64,000 nucleotides of DNA, from assembly GCA_963708165.1 (NCBI GenBank), contig OY970187.1, positions 1,798,001 through 1,862,000 on the forward strand. The letters run 5' to 3'. Both the position numbers and the translations under genes were made by a program. Below are positions 43,630-52,092 of this stretch, piece by piece. This stretch comes from Rubricoccus sp963708165 (GTDB lineage: Bacteria; Bacteroidota; Rhodothermia; Rhodothermales; Rubricoccaceae). The first letter of the stretch is position 1. Each line of letters opens with the position of its first letter. A model generated the notes under the pieces. That model made no database searches. It saw nothing but the letters and a program-made list of their open reading frames with translations, and was not told the DNA's origin.

Positions 43630-44238
43630 CTACGCGCGAGGCGGCCCGGCGGGCTTCGCCGCGGGCCTTGGGAGAGCCCCGAGTCCGGCCGGGCGCGCGG
43701 GCTTCGCGCCAGAAGCCGCGCGTGCCTCTGGCGAGGCGGCGGGCGCGCGCCAGACCGGCACGGACGAGCACGGCTCGCCGTACATCACCTTTTTCGCCAC
43801 GCCCTGCAGCTTCTGCGTCGCGAGCAAGAACGCGTCCAGCGGCACGGTGTCGTTGCCGCAGCCTTTGACGACTACGGGCGTGCCTTTGTACTGCGTCCAG
43901 TCATGCGCCTCAATCGCGCGCACGAACACGTCGCGGCGGACGGCCTCTGGCGATCCGGCGCCCACGCCAGAGGCCACAGGCTGAAGCCGCGCGGCTACGA
44001 GCATGAACGCCCACGTCGGCACAATGGCATCGGCGGAGCAGGTGACCGCTACGTGCTGACCTGCGTACTGCGCCCAGTCGTGATCCTTCATGGCCTGCCG
44101 GAAGTCCCGCTCGCGCAGGACGAGCCCGCGGTGCAGGAACGGCGCGAGGTCGAACACGGCGGTCTCGCCGCCCGGCCACAGGCTCGCGAGGTCGACGGTC
44201 GTGATGTCGCTCAGCGCGACGCGGTTGACGAGGTCCAT
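43630..44238 (-). CDS. DUF2480 family protein
   Basis: 202 aa. The first ~165 residues match DUF2480, a small family widespread in Bacteroidota and of unknown function: IVNRV-like VNRVALSDITTVDL at the start, FLHRGLVLRERDFRQAMKDHDWAQY near 35, VAVTCSADAIVPTWAFMLVA near 62, VVVKGCGNDTVPLDAFLLAT near 120 and MYGEPCSSVPVW near 152. The conserved Cys residues could bind metal. Residues ~165-202 are an Ala/Pro/Arg-rich tail not usual for the family and partly written by repeats. It lies next to the cysteine desulfurase on the same strand, a pairing seen with Fe-S genes in this phylum. Confidence 0.88.
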   Translation of the reverse strand: MDLVNRVALSDITTVDLASLWPGGETAVFDLAPFLHRGLVLRERDFRQAMKDHDWAQYAGQHVAVTCSADAIVPTWAFMLVAARLQPVASGVGAGSPEAVRRDVFVRAIEAHDWTQYKGTPVVVKGCGNDTVPLDAFLLATQKLQGVAKKVMYGEPCSSVPVWRAPAASPEARAASGAKPARPAGLGALPRPAAKPAGPPRA

Positions 44239-44302
44239 GATTCGGGTACTGGGTACGGGAGGTTACCGGGTACGAGCAGGTGAACCCTGTACCCGGTACC
44301 CC

Positions 44303-45460
44303 TCAAGCGGCGCGCCTCTGGCGGGTGGCGTTGACGGCGTCGGTGACGGCGCGGACGGCGTGGTCGATCTGCTCCTCGGTCGTGCTGCGGCCGAGGGAGA
44401 AGCGAACCGTCGAAAACGCCTCGTCGGGCGTGAGGCCCATCGCGGTGAGGACGTGGCTGGGCTTCTGCGTCTTGGTCTGGCACGCGGCGCCGGTGCTGGC
44501 CGCCACGCTGCGAAGCGACCCCAGAAGCTTGCCGCTGTCCACGCCGTCGAAGCGCACGCTGGATGTGTTGGGCAAGCGCGTCGCGCCAGAGGCGTTGACG
44601 CGGATGCTGGGGAGCGCGTCGCGCAGGCGTGCCTCGAAGCGGTCGCGCAGGCCTTCCATGCGGATCGCGTCGGGCTCCAGGTTGGTCAGCGCGAGTTGCG
44701 CCGCCACGCCCATGCCAACGATTCCGGGCACGTTGAGTGTGCCCGCGCGCATCCCGTTCTGCTGCTGCCCGCCCGCGATCTGCGGCTGTAAGCGCACGCG
44801 CGGGCCCCGGCGACGCACGAACAGCGCGCCGACGCCCTTCGGCCCGTAGAACTTGTGCGCCGAGACCGCGAGCAGATCGACACCAGCGGCATCGGCGTGG
44901 ACCGGCACTTTGCCCACGGCCTGCGTCGCGTCGCTCATCATGAACGCGCCGTGCTCGTGCGCGATTTCGGCAATGCTGTGCATCGGCTGGACGACGCCCG
45001 TTTCGTTGTTGGCCCACATCACGCTCACCATGAGCGTTTTGTCGTCGGTCTCGTCGCGCAGCTGGTCCAGGTCGATCTGACCGTCCTGGTCGACGGGCAG
45101 GCGAACAACCTCGAAGCCGTCGTGCTCCAGCGACGAGATGGTTTCGAGCACGGCCTTGTGCTCCGTCTGGACGGTGACGATGCGGTGCTTGCGCCCGCCA
45201 TAGGTAAAGCCCGCGCCGCGCAGCGCGAGCGAGATGGCCTCGCTGGCGCCAGAGGTGAACGTGAGGCCGCGCGGGTCGCAGCCGAGCGCCTTGCCGATCC
45301 GCTTGCGCGAGATCTTGATCGCCTCGTCAGCGGCCCATCCCAAGGCGTGCTCGCTGGAAGGGTTGCCGTAGTGCTCTGTAAAGAACGGCAGCATCGCGTC
45401 CAGGGCCTCTGGCGCGACGGGCGTGGTGGCGTTGTGATCCAGGTAAATCGGCGCGCTCAT
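44303..45460 (-). CDS. Cysteine desulfurase (NifS/IscS type)
   Basis: PLP enzyme that takes sulfur from cysteine for Fe-S clusters or tRNA thiolation. 385 aa. IYLDHNATTPVAPEALDAM at the N-terminus, HALGWAADEAIKISRKRI near 42, FTSGASEAISLALRG near 67, TEHKAVLETI near 98, MWANNETGVVQPM near 150, SAHKFYGPKGVGALFVRRRG near 203 with the PLP Lys, and STGAACQTKTQKPSHVLTAMG near 325 with the catalytic Cys loop. Normal length. Followed on the same strand by DUF2480; no iscU or suf genes in the window. A nested inverted repeat (45505-45572) lies in its leader. Confidence 0.95.
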   Translation of the reverse strand: MSAPIYLDHNATTPVAPEALDAMLPFFTEHYGNPSSEHALGWAADEAIKISRKRIGKALGCDPRGLTFTSGASEAISLALRGAGFTYGGRKHRIVTVQTEHKAVLETISSLEHDGFEVVRLPVDQDGQIDLDQLRDETDDKTLMVSVMWANNETGVVQPMHSIAEIAHEHGAFMMSDATQAVGKVPVHADAAGVDLLAVSAHKFYGPKGVGALFVRRRGPRVRLQPQIAGGQQQNGMRAGTLNVPGIVGMGVAAQLALTNLEPDAIRMEGLRDRFEARLRDALPSIRVNASGATRLPNTSSVRFDGVDSGKLLGSLRSVAASTGAACQTKTQKPSHVLTAMGLTPDEAFSTVRFSLGRSTTEEQIDHAVRAVTDAVNATRQRRAA

Positions 45461-45504
45461 GTCCTCTGGGGCCTATTCACCCCGTGGGTTCGCCGCTACC
45501 GGTG

Positions 45505-45572
45505 CATTCCGGCAGCGCTTCCACAGGGATACGGAAAGGGCCTGTGGGTTGTTGTGAGAAAACGCCGGAATG
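45505..45572 (-). promoter_or_regulatory. Nested inverted repeat in the cysteine desulfurase leader
   Basis: Outer arms CATTCCGGC (45505-45513) and GCCGGAATG (45564-45572) enclose inner arms CCACAGG (45521-45527) and CCTGTGG (45541-45547). In RNA this forms one stem inside another, about 45 nt upstream of the ATG at 45460. Could be a regulatory leader or a terminator for the upstream gene. Hand-found, unconfirmed. Confidence 0.35.
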
Positions 45573-45623
45573 ACCGTCCCGGTTCTCTCTCGCGAGCGTT
45601 CCCGAACCCGTTACGCGCGCGTA

Positions 45624-45641
45624 GCCTCTGGCGCCAGAGGC
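45624..45641 (-). terminator. Perfect repeat palindrome beyond a reverse-strand stop
   Basis: GCCTCTGGCGCCAGAGGC lies 6 bp past the stop of the lipoprotein gene at 45648, in terminator position. Confidence 0.55.
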
Positions 45642-45647
45642 CGAGCG

Positions 45648-46796
45648 CTAAAAGCAGTTGGGATCGTCTGGAAACAGGCGCTCGCACACGAACGCGGCGC
45701 CGACGGAGAGCACTTGCGCGTCTTGCAAGATGGTCTCGTGGGTCACGTCGGGAAGAGGAAGGAGGAGCCCGTCGGCCTCGCGGACCAGCGGTGTCAACGC
45801 CTGCATCTGGTCGATCGGCACGACGCTGTCGATCTCGCCGTGGGCGGCGAAGACGAACGCCAGAGGCCGCGACCGCTGGGCCGGGGGGAGGAGGTCGGCC
45901 GGGGACCGGGTTAGAAGCGCGAGGCGCGCCTCGGCCATCGTCGCGCGGCCGTCGCGCACCTGCCCGGCGGTGGAATCGAGCACGCTCACCAGGCCGGGAA
46001 AGGGGTTGGCGACTCCGCCGCGGAGGTATTCGCGGGCCGCCTGCCGGACCGATGCCGCGAAAAAGCTCGTCGGCGCGGCGAGGCTCAGGATGTAATCGTC
46101 CACGCCGGTGCGCGCGCCCGCCAGGAGCGCCGCCGTGCCACCCGGCCCGTGGCCGATCAGGGCGACGCGCTCGGGATCCGCGCCAAACGCTTCGCCTCGG
46201 GACCGGACGTACCCGACCAGCGCGAGCATATCGGCTGAGAGCGCGGGGTCGAACGGCGCCACGCCAGAGGCTGCGCTCTCGAACGTCTGTCCGTCTACGC
46301 GCAACGTGCCGCCGCGCCGCACGCCGAGCACGATCACGGCGTCGTCGCGGAGCCTCTGGCGGAGCGGAAAGGTGCGCAACGCGCCCGTGAGGTCAACATC
46401 CTCCCCATCGGAGAGGAAGAGCACGAGCGGCCTCTGGCGCTGGTCGCCCGGTGCGCGTGGGGGTTGGCGAACGGCGGCGAAGAACGAGCCCTCGGTTCCG
46501 CCTGCGTCGCCGCGCAGGACTGTGACGGTCTCGCGCCCGCCGCGGTCGATCTCGGCCACGCTGGAAAACGTGCGTCCGCCTTCGCCAGAGGCGAGGTGCG
46601 CGTGCGCCGCGTCGACCTCCGCGTTCGTGGGCGTCGCGAAGAGGTCTGTGAGGTTGACGCCCGCGACGACCTCGTCGCTCGACGGGCACTCCACACTCGT
46701 TCCCGGCCCACAGTCGGCGACGGGCGTGTCGCCGCATCCGGCGACGAGGAAAAGGGCCGCCAACGCGAGGCTTCTGGCGAGATCGGACCGGGACAT
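45648..46796 (-). CDS. Alpha/beta-hydrolase-fold lipoprotein lacking the nucleophile Ser
   Basis: 382 aa. Lipobox LALAALFLVAGC places the modified Cys near residue 21, so it is surface- or periplasm-anchored. The fold is suggested by VLFLSDGED near 130, ALVGYVRSRGEAFGADPERV near 195, the nucleophile-elbow region VALIGHGPGGTAALLAGA near 212, and a terminal DVTHETILQDAQVLS with a possible catalytic His. The elbow reads GHGPGG where active esterases and prolyl-oligopeptidase-like enzymes have GHSxGG, so it may be inactive or use other chemistry. Four or more Cys near the N-terminus and the end (CGPGTSVECP, VCERL, PNCF) could form disulfides. Confidence 0.75.
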   Translation of the reverse strand: MSRSDLARSLALAALFLVAGCGDTPVADCGPGTSVECPSSDEVVAGVNLTDLFATPTNAEVDAAHAHLASGEGGRTFSSVAEIDRGGRETVTVLRGDAGGTEGSFFAAVRQPPRAPGDQRQRPLVLFLSDGEDVDLTGALRTFPLRQRLRDDAVIVLGVRRGGTLRVDGQTFESAASGVAPFDPALSADMLALVGYVRSRGEAFGADPERVALIGHGPGGTAALLAGARTGVDDYILSLAAPTSFFAASVRQAAREYLRGGVANPFPGLVSVLDSTAGQVRDGRATMAEARLALLTRSPADLLPPAQRSRPLAFVFAAHGEIDSVVPIDQMQALTPLVREADGLLLPLPDVTHETILQDAQVLSVGAAFVCERLFPDDPNCF

Positions 46797-46890
46797 GCTG
46801 CAGGTGAAGCTGGAGAGGCGTCTACGCCAGAGGCCTCGCAGGTTCCACCAGGCCTCTGGCGTGCATCGCTGGCCTCTGGCGCCAGCGGCG

Positions 46891-49425
46891 CTAGCGCGTC
46901 TCCTTCCAGCGGCGCCCGGCGGAGACGGCGAAGCCTGCGAGCATGACCAGCGTGCCCAGCCAGAGGATCGAGATGAACGGCTTCTCCGATGCCTGCACCA
47001 CGACCCACTGCTCCTCGGCAGGTGCTGCGCCGTCCAGGAGGAGGCGGATCGCGTCGGCCTCGACCTCCATGCCCACGAACGTGGCGCCCACGTTCCAGTC
47101 CAGCGCGCGGTTCTGCACGAACTGCTGCTGCTGATCCTTGGTAATGGAATAGACCGGCCGGAGCGTGCGCGTCTCGCCAGAGGCGAGGTCGCGGATTACG
47201 AGACGTGCGGCTACGGCCAGGTCCACGTTGGATTCGTCCAGCCCAACCGCGTCGTAATCCACGCCGAGCTCGTAGTCGGCAAAGGTGAGCATGTAGCGGT
47301 CACGGCCGCCGACCTGCAGCATCGTCGAGTCGCCTCTGGCGAGCGTGAGCTCTTCGGCATCCTCGTCTGCAGCGCCGCCGGACTCTGCGCCGGAGGTGTT
47401 GTTGCTCATCTCGGATGGAAAGACAGCGACGTACAGGTCCTCCAGCAGGTGCTCCTTTACGTCGGAGCGCTGAATCCACTGGTCGCGGCTGTCCTTGTAG
47501 ACCACGTTGCGGGTCTGGAAGGTGTGGCCGTCGGCGCGTTCCCAGTCCATGAGGTACGTCGGCAGGCCTTCCTCGTTGAGCTCGGTTCCGGTGTACGTGA
47601 TCTTGTAGCCGTCGCCGGAGTCGACCGTGGCGCCGAGCGGGACGACGACGTTGTCGCGCGAGCCCTGGATGTCTGTGCCCGCGCCTTCGCCTACGGGATC
47701 GTTGAAGACCGACGAGGCAAAGATGCCGAGCAGCATCAGGCCCATGCCGACGTGCGAGAGGCTGCCGCCGATAAGCTTCCAGTTGCCCCGGGCCACGCGG
47801 CCCATGACGAGCAGGTTGCCCCACAGCGTGAAGAACGACGTGAACAGCAGCAGCAAGAGCAGGAGGCTCGTGCCGTGGGTCTGCAGGAAGCCCGCGTCGA
47901 ACAGGCCTGCCTGTGCCGTCACGGCGCCGGTGACCGCCTCTGGCGCCAGAACGGTCTCTTGCACGAAGGGCGTAAACACGACCACGAGCGCCGTGCTCAC
48001 GACCGTCAGCGCCAGAGGCCGGAAAAGCACGCGGTTGACATCGTCCACGGTCATCTTCTGCCACCAGAACACCTGCCCGATGCCCATCAGGAACGCGATG
48101 CCGATCGCCAGAGGCAGCGTCCACGCGTTGTAGAACGCGACGGGCACGGCGCTGGGGTTGTCGCGGAAGAGCTTGCCGAAGATGGGCGCGCTCGTGCCGA
48201 GGATGATGACCAGGCCCGTCAGCGCGAGCAGCAGCGCGCCGGTAAAGATCATCGACTCGCGCGAGAGCGTGGCGGGCGGCGCAGGCGGCGAGGGCAGCTC
48301 GCGGTAGCGCCACGCGAACAAGCCGAAGCCGACCGCGCCGATGCTCAGGATCCAGACGAGGAGCTGGTTGTACAGCCCCAGATCCACAAAGCTGTGCACG
48401 CTCACGTCGCCCAGCACGCCGCTGCGCGTCAGGAACGTGGAGTAGATGATGAACTGAAACGAGACAATCGCGAGGATGAGCGCGGCCTTGTGCCCGGCGC
48501 TCGTCTTCTTCTGCACCACCATCGCGTGCAGGCCTGCTACGCTGAAGAGCCACGGGACGAGGCTGGAGTTTTCGACCGGGTCCCACGCCCACCAGCCGCC
48601 AAAGCTGAGCGTTTCGTAGGCCCAGTAGCCGCCCATCATAATGCCGCAGCCCAGCACGCCCGCCGCGACGAGCGCCCACGGCAGCGCGGGCCGCACCCAC
48701 TGCGTGTAGCGCTTGGTGACAAGGCCCGCGACGGCGAACGCGAACGGCACCATCGTGAGCGTAAAGCCGACGAAGAGCGTCGGCGGGTGGATCGCCATCC
48801 AGGGGTTGCGGAGCAGGTCGTTCATGCCCTTGCCGTCGGCGGGCACGAAGCCCGCGACCTGCAGCATGGGCGCGTCGGGGAATTTCTCCGCCAGAGGCAG
48901 AAAGGGGCTCGCGCCCAGCTTGAACGCACCGAGGTCCAGCCCGACGACCATCGAGAGGAGGAAGCCCGCGCAGAGCGCCGTCACGGCCATGACGGGCGCG
49001 CCGAACCACTCGCGCGTTTGCACGCCAATCGCGGTCAACTCAGGGCCTCTGGCGCCAGAGGCCCGCTGCGCCGTCCACCGCGCCAGTACCGCACCGACGA
49101 GGACCGTCATCAGCACCCACAGAAGGAAAGATCCCTCCTGGCCTGCCCAGAACGACGAAATCATGTAGTGCAGCGGCATTCCGCTGCCGGTCTGCTGGTA
49201 GACGTACGCGATGTCGTAGTGGCCGCCGAAGATGGCGACCCACAGGAGGCCGCTGGCGACGACCGTCCCGCCGACCACGGCCCACCACGCGCCTCGCCCG
49301 AGGCGCATCCATGTCTCGCGTTCAGACGGCGCCGTGGCGACCGTCGCGCGGATGAACGCAACGAGCGCTGCGATGGAACCGACAAAGGCGACCAGAAGGG
49401 CGATCTCGCCCGCTTTCCCTAGCAT
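46891..49425 (-). CDS. ccmF: Cytochrome c maturation protein CcmF / heme lyase
   Basis: 844 aa, somewhat longer than usual (650-700), with about 14 membrane helices. Works in system I cytochrome-c maturation, attaching heme to apocytochrome in the periplasm. The tryptophan-rich heme-handling motif GGWWAWDPVENSSLVPWL lies near residue 275; MAIHPPTLFVGFTLTMVPFA near 215 and AGQEGSFLLWV near 95 are also typical. The extra length is a C-terminal periplasmic domain (about 590-800: GYKITYTGTELNEEG, SDVKEHLLEDLYVAVFPSE) before the last helix. No other ccm genes are in the window; the next one may lie in an operon elsewhere. Confidence 0.93.
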   Translation of the reverse strand: MLGKAGEIALLVAFVGSIAALVAFIRATVATAPSERETWMRLGRGAWWAVVGGTVVASGLLWVAIFGGHYDIAYVYQQTGSGMPLHYMISSFWAGQEGSFLLWVLMTVLVGAVLARWTAQRASGARGPELTAIGVQTREWFGAPVMAVTALCAGFLLSMVVGLDLGAFKLGASPFLPLAEKFPDAPMLQVAGFVPADGKGMNDLLRNPWMAIHPPTLFVGFTLTMVPFAFAVAGLVTKRYTQWVRPALPWALVAAGVLGCGIMMGGYWAYETLSFGGWWAWDPVENSSLVPWLFSVAGLHAMVVQKKTSAGHKAALILAIVSFQFIIYSTFLTRSGVLGDVSVHSFVDLGLYNQLLVWILSIGAVGFGLFAWRYRELPSPPAPPATLSRESMIFTGALLLALTGLVIILGTSAPIFGKLFRDNPSAVPVAFYNAWTLPLAIGIAFLMGIGQVFWWQKMTVDDVNRVLFRPLALTVVSTALVVVFTPFVQETVLAPEAVTGAVTAQAGLFDAGFLQTHGTSLLLLLLLFTSFFTLWGNLLVMGRVARGNWKLIGGSLSHVGMGLMLLGIFASSVFNDPVGEGAGTDIQGSRDNVVVPLGATVDSGDGYKITYTGTELNEEGLPTYLMDWERADGHTFQTRNVVYKDSRDQWIQRSDVKEHLLEDLYVAVFPSEMSNNTSGAESGGAADEDAEELTLARGDSTMLQVGGRDRYMLTFADYELGVDYDAVGLDESNVDLAVAARLVIRDLASGETRTLRPVYSITKDQQQQFVQNRALDWNVGATFVGMEVEADAIRLLLDGAAPAEEQWVVVQASEKPFISILWLGTLVMLAGFAVSAGRRWKETR

Positions 49426-49589
49426 CGTGGGGGAGGTTTCAGCGTGGAGTGAAACCTACGCCCGAGCCCCGCGATCTGGTGTGTGCGGACGGTGTGGGCG
49501 GTGCGAAATCGGGCGCCGCCAGAGGCCTCTGGCGCGGCGGCGCCGCCAGCCGGCGCTGTAAGTTCAGGCCGACCGTTCCTGCTCCGTCT

Positions 49590-50738
49590 ATGTCCCTTCG
49601 CATCGCCATCCTCGCGCTCGTGTGCTTCCTGCCTCTCGTGGCGGGAGCGCAGAGCGCGCCCCGCTCGGAGGAGATCACCATCGCGACGACCCGCGACAGC
49701 GCCGCGCCAAGAGCACAGGACGTGTTCCTGGCCGCAACGGTCACGGTTCCGCAGGGGGCGGGGCCCTTCCCAGCGGTCGTCCTGGTCTCGCGCGGCGGGC
49801 GGCACGACCGCGATGGCAACGAGCCGGGCGCGTGGACGCCTCGCGTTCGCGCACCCTACGACGCGCTCGCGCAATCGCTCGCGGACGCGGGCGTGCTGGT
49901 GCTGCGGTACGACGAGCGAGGGGTGGGCGAGAGCACGAGCAAAAGCGGGTACTCCTCTCCCAACTCTCCGCAAACGCTCGATCTCGAAGCGGAGGACGTG
50001 GAGGCAGCGGTGAAAGCGCTGGCGGCGCGCACAGACGTGCGGTGGGCGGGCATAATCGGCCACGGCGAAGGTGCGGACCTCGCGCTGCGTGTCGCGGCAC
50101 GGCAGCCGGCCGTAGGTGGCGTCGCGATGGTGTCGCTGCAGGCGGGGACGGGCATCGACGCGACGGTGGGTGGCGAGCGTCGCGCGATGGAAGCCCTCGG
50201 GCTGAGCGGGGCGGTGCAGGATTCGGTCGCGACGGCGTTGCGTGCGGCGCTAGAAATGGCCGCTGGCGCCGTGGGAGACGACGGGTACATCCCGACGGAG
50301 ACGTACGACGGAGTCCTCGAAGCGCTCCAGCGCGTGGGACGCGCGCTTCCGCTTGACCTTCCGGAGGAGGCCCGTCTCGTCTCGCTTACGGCTCAAACGC
50401 TACCCGCCACCTTGCGGATGTGGCTGGTCTCGCCCAGCGGCATCGCCAGCCTTTCCACCGACCCGCTCTTCGACGTCCGCGCGCTCGCCGTCCCGGCCCT
50501 CGCGGTCTTTTCCGAGCAGAGCACGGCTGCGCCGCCAGAGGCCTACGCGGCCCCGATGCGAGCCGCGCTCGACGCCTCCGCGAGCCCCGCGCACGAGACG
50601 CACGTTCTCGACTTTACCGACGCCCTCCGAGCCTCTGGCGACGAGCCGCCGGATCCGGCCAGCGACGCGGGAGCCGAGATCGACCCTGGGTTGGCGCGGC
50701 TTCTCGCTGACTGGGTGTGCCGCGCGGCGGCCGAATAA
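49590..50738 (+). CDS. Secreted alpha/beta hydrolase-fold protein lacking the nucleophile Ser
   Basis: 382 aa from the ATG at 49590, which opens with a signal peptide (AILALVCFLPLVAGAQS); the open frame from 49449 is repeat-derived. Resembles the secreted peptidase-like alpha/beta hydrolases of Bacteroidota: FPAVVLVSRGGRHDRDGNEP near 52 (oxyanion strand), LVLRYDERGVGESTSKSGY near 98, and VRWAGIIGHGEGADLALRVA near 148. That elbow has Gly (codon GGC) where GHSEGG is expected, a single-base change from AGC. The family's later Asp and His (HETHVLDF near 338) are plausible. Likely a pseudoenzyme or a binding protein; convergent with the phosphodiesterase gene. Confidence 0.78.
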   Translation: MSLRIAILALVCFLPLVAGAQSAPRSEEITIATTRDSAAPRAQDVFLAATVTVPQGAGPFPAVVLVSRGGRHDRDGNEPGAWTPRVRAPYDALAQSLADAGVLVLRYDERGVGESTSKSGYSSPNSPQTLDLEAEDVEAAVKALAARTDVRWAGIIGHGEGADLALRVAARQPAVGGVAMVSLQAGTGIDATVGGERRAMEALGLSGAVQDSVATALRAALEMAAGAVGDDGYIPTETYDGVLEALQRVGRALPLDLPEEARLVSLTAQTLPATLRMWLVSPSGIASLSTDPLFDVRALAVPALAVFSEQSTAAPPEAYAAPMRAALDASASPAHETHVLDFTDALRASGDEPPDPASDAGAEIDPGLARLLADWVCRAAAE

Positions 50739-50756
50739 GGCGTTTGGCGCCCAAGG

Positions 50757-52010
50757 CTAGCGCAGCACGCGCGCGGGCACCGCGGGGTCGCCTGCGTTGG
50801 GCGCCGCCGTTATGCCCAACGCCTGCGCGAGGACGTTGTACACGTCGACCGACGCCAGAGGCGCGGTCGTGCCCACTCGGAAGCTGGGGCCGCTGGCGAG
50901 AAAGACGCCGTGCATGGAGCGGAGCGCGTTGTCGAAGCCGTGCGCGCCGCCACTCGGGCGGTCGGGGTAGCGCTCGACGTAGCCGCGGCTGGTGACGCTC
51001 CAGCCTTCGTCGGGCAGGATGACGATGGGTGGGATGCGGTGATGGCCTCGGAAATCGTAGCGCCCGGGCACGGCCTCGCGCCGGTAAGCCTCGACGTGCT
51101 CCATCGCGTCGATCCGCGCGATCATGTCGTCCACGTCGGCGCCAGAGGCGGGCCAGATGCCTGCGGCTTCGCCCCAGATCACGGTTTGGGTCTCGGCGTC
51201 GAGGTCGATCACGTCGTCTAGCACGATGCGGCGCTCGGGCGCCATGTCGGCCATGCCGTGGTCGCTCACGATCACGATGTCGGCCTCGATCTGCCTCTGG
51301 CGCAAGCCTGCGACCAAGTCTGCGAGGGCTATGTCCACGTCTTCGAGCGCGCGCGCGGTTTCGGGCGCCAGAGGCCCGAAGCGGTGCCCGGCGGTGTCGA
51401 CGCCCTCGAAGTAGAGCGTGACGAAGCCCGCGCCGTCGCCGAGCCACGTGAGCGCACTGTCGACGCGAGCGGCGTAGGAGAGGTCGCCGTCGTAGACCAT
51501 CCAGTCGGTCGGGCGCACGCCCAGGATCTCGGCTTCGCTGCCGGGCCACGAGACGGTGCCGGTGCGGATCCCGGCGTTCTCGGCCGTGACCCAGATGGGC
51601 TCGCCGCCCCACCAGCGGCCGTCGGTGACGGCCTCGCGGTTGCCCAGCGAGAAGCGGGCAGAGTCGCCGCGCGAGTCGCCCATGTCCGGGTCCAGCATCG
51701 TGTTGCCCACGATGCCGTGCTCGGCCGGGTGGAGGCCGGTCACCAGCGTGTAGTGGTTGGGAAACGTCTTCGTCGGGTACGACGGGATCAGGCGCTCGGC
51801 CCGCACCCCAGAGGCGACCAGCGCATCGAACGTGGGCGTGGCGGCGTCCTCGCGGGCGACGTAGTCGTGCCGCATCCCGTCCACCGAAATCAGGATGAGC
51901 GGCGTGCGCTCGCCAGAGGCCTCTGGCGTCTCCGGGGATGTTGTGGGCGCGCCGCCAGAGGCGCAGCCTGAGAGGAGAAACAGGGCGAGGAAAAACGACG
52001 GGACGCGCAT
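50757..52010 (-). CDS. Ectonucleotide pyrophosphatase/phosphodiesterase-like lipoprotein
   Basis: 417 aa of the alkaline-phosphatase superfamily, NPP branch; hydrolyses phosphodiester or pyrophosphate bonds outside the cytoplasm. Lipobox FFLALFLLSGC, Cys near residue 16. LILISVDGMRHDYV near 38 binds zinc; SYPTKTFPNHYTLVTGLHP near 75 has the Thr nucleophile in the PTxTxPNH motif; ADIVIVSDHGMADMAPE near 245 and a VGTTAPLASVDVYNVLAQAL tail complete the metal site. Normal length. Residues 20-35 are the low-complexity spacer with a PEASGE repeat product. Confidence 0.92.
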   Translation of the reverse strand: MRVPSFFLALFLLSGCASGGAPTTSPETPEASGERTPLILISVDGMRHDYVAREDAATPTFDALVASGVRAERLIPSYPTKTFPNHYTLVTGLHPAEHGIVGNTMLDPDMGDSRGDSARFSLGNREAVTDGRWWGGEPIWVTAENAGIRTGTVSWPGSEAEILGVRPTDWMVYDGDLSYAARVDSALTWLGDGAGFVTLYFEGVDTAGHRFGPLAPETARALEDVDIALADLVAGLRQRQIEADIVIVSDHGMADMAPERRIVLDDVIDLDAETQTVIWGEAAGIWPASGADVDDMIARIDAMEHVEAYRREAVPGRYDFRGHHRIPPIVILPDEGWSVTSRGYVERYPDRPSGGAHGFDNALRSMHGVFLASGPSFRVGTTAPLASVDVYNVLAQALGITAAPNAGDPAVPARVLR

Positions 52011-52067
52011 GGAGCTTCTGGCGGTGAGGTCTCAAGATCGCCGCGTGTTCTGCCTCGGCGCACCCCG

Positions 52068-52085
52068 GCCTCTGGCGCCAGAGGC
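52068..52085 (-). terminator. Perfect repeat palindrome after the acyltransferase C-terminal frame
   Basis: GCCTCTGGCGCCAGAGGC ends 7 bp before the stop at 52093 on the reverse strand, between two reverse-strand genes. Confidence 0.5.
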
Positions 52086-52092
52086 GGAGGTG

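Noticed and set aside
46108..49422. A 1104-aa plus-strand open frame
   Set aside because: It is antisense to ccmF and the neighbouring lipoprotein gene; its His/Arg/Asp-rich sequence has no recognisable domain, while the reverse strand has clear membrane helices and WWAWDP motifs.
49419..50063. Reverse-strand frame overlapping the hydrolase at 49590
   Set aside because: Shadow frame; the forward gene has a signal peptide and coherent fold motifs.
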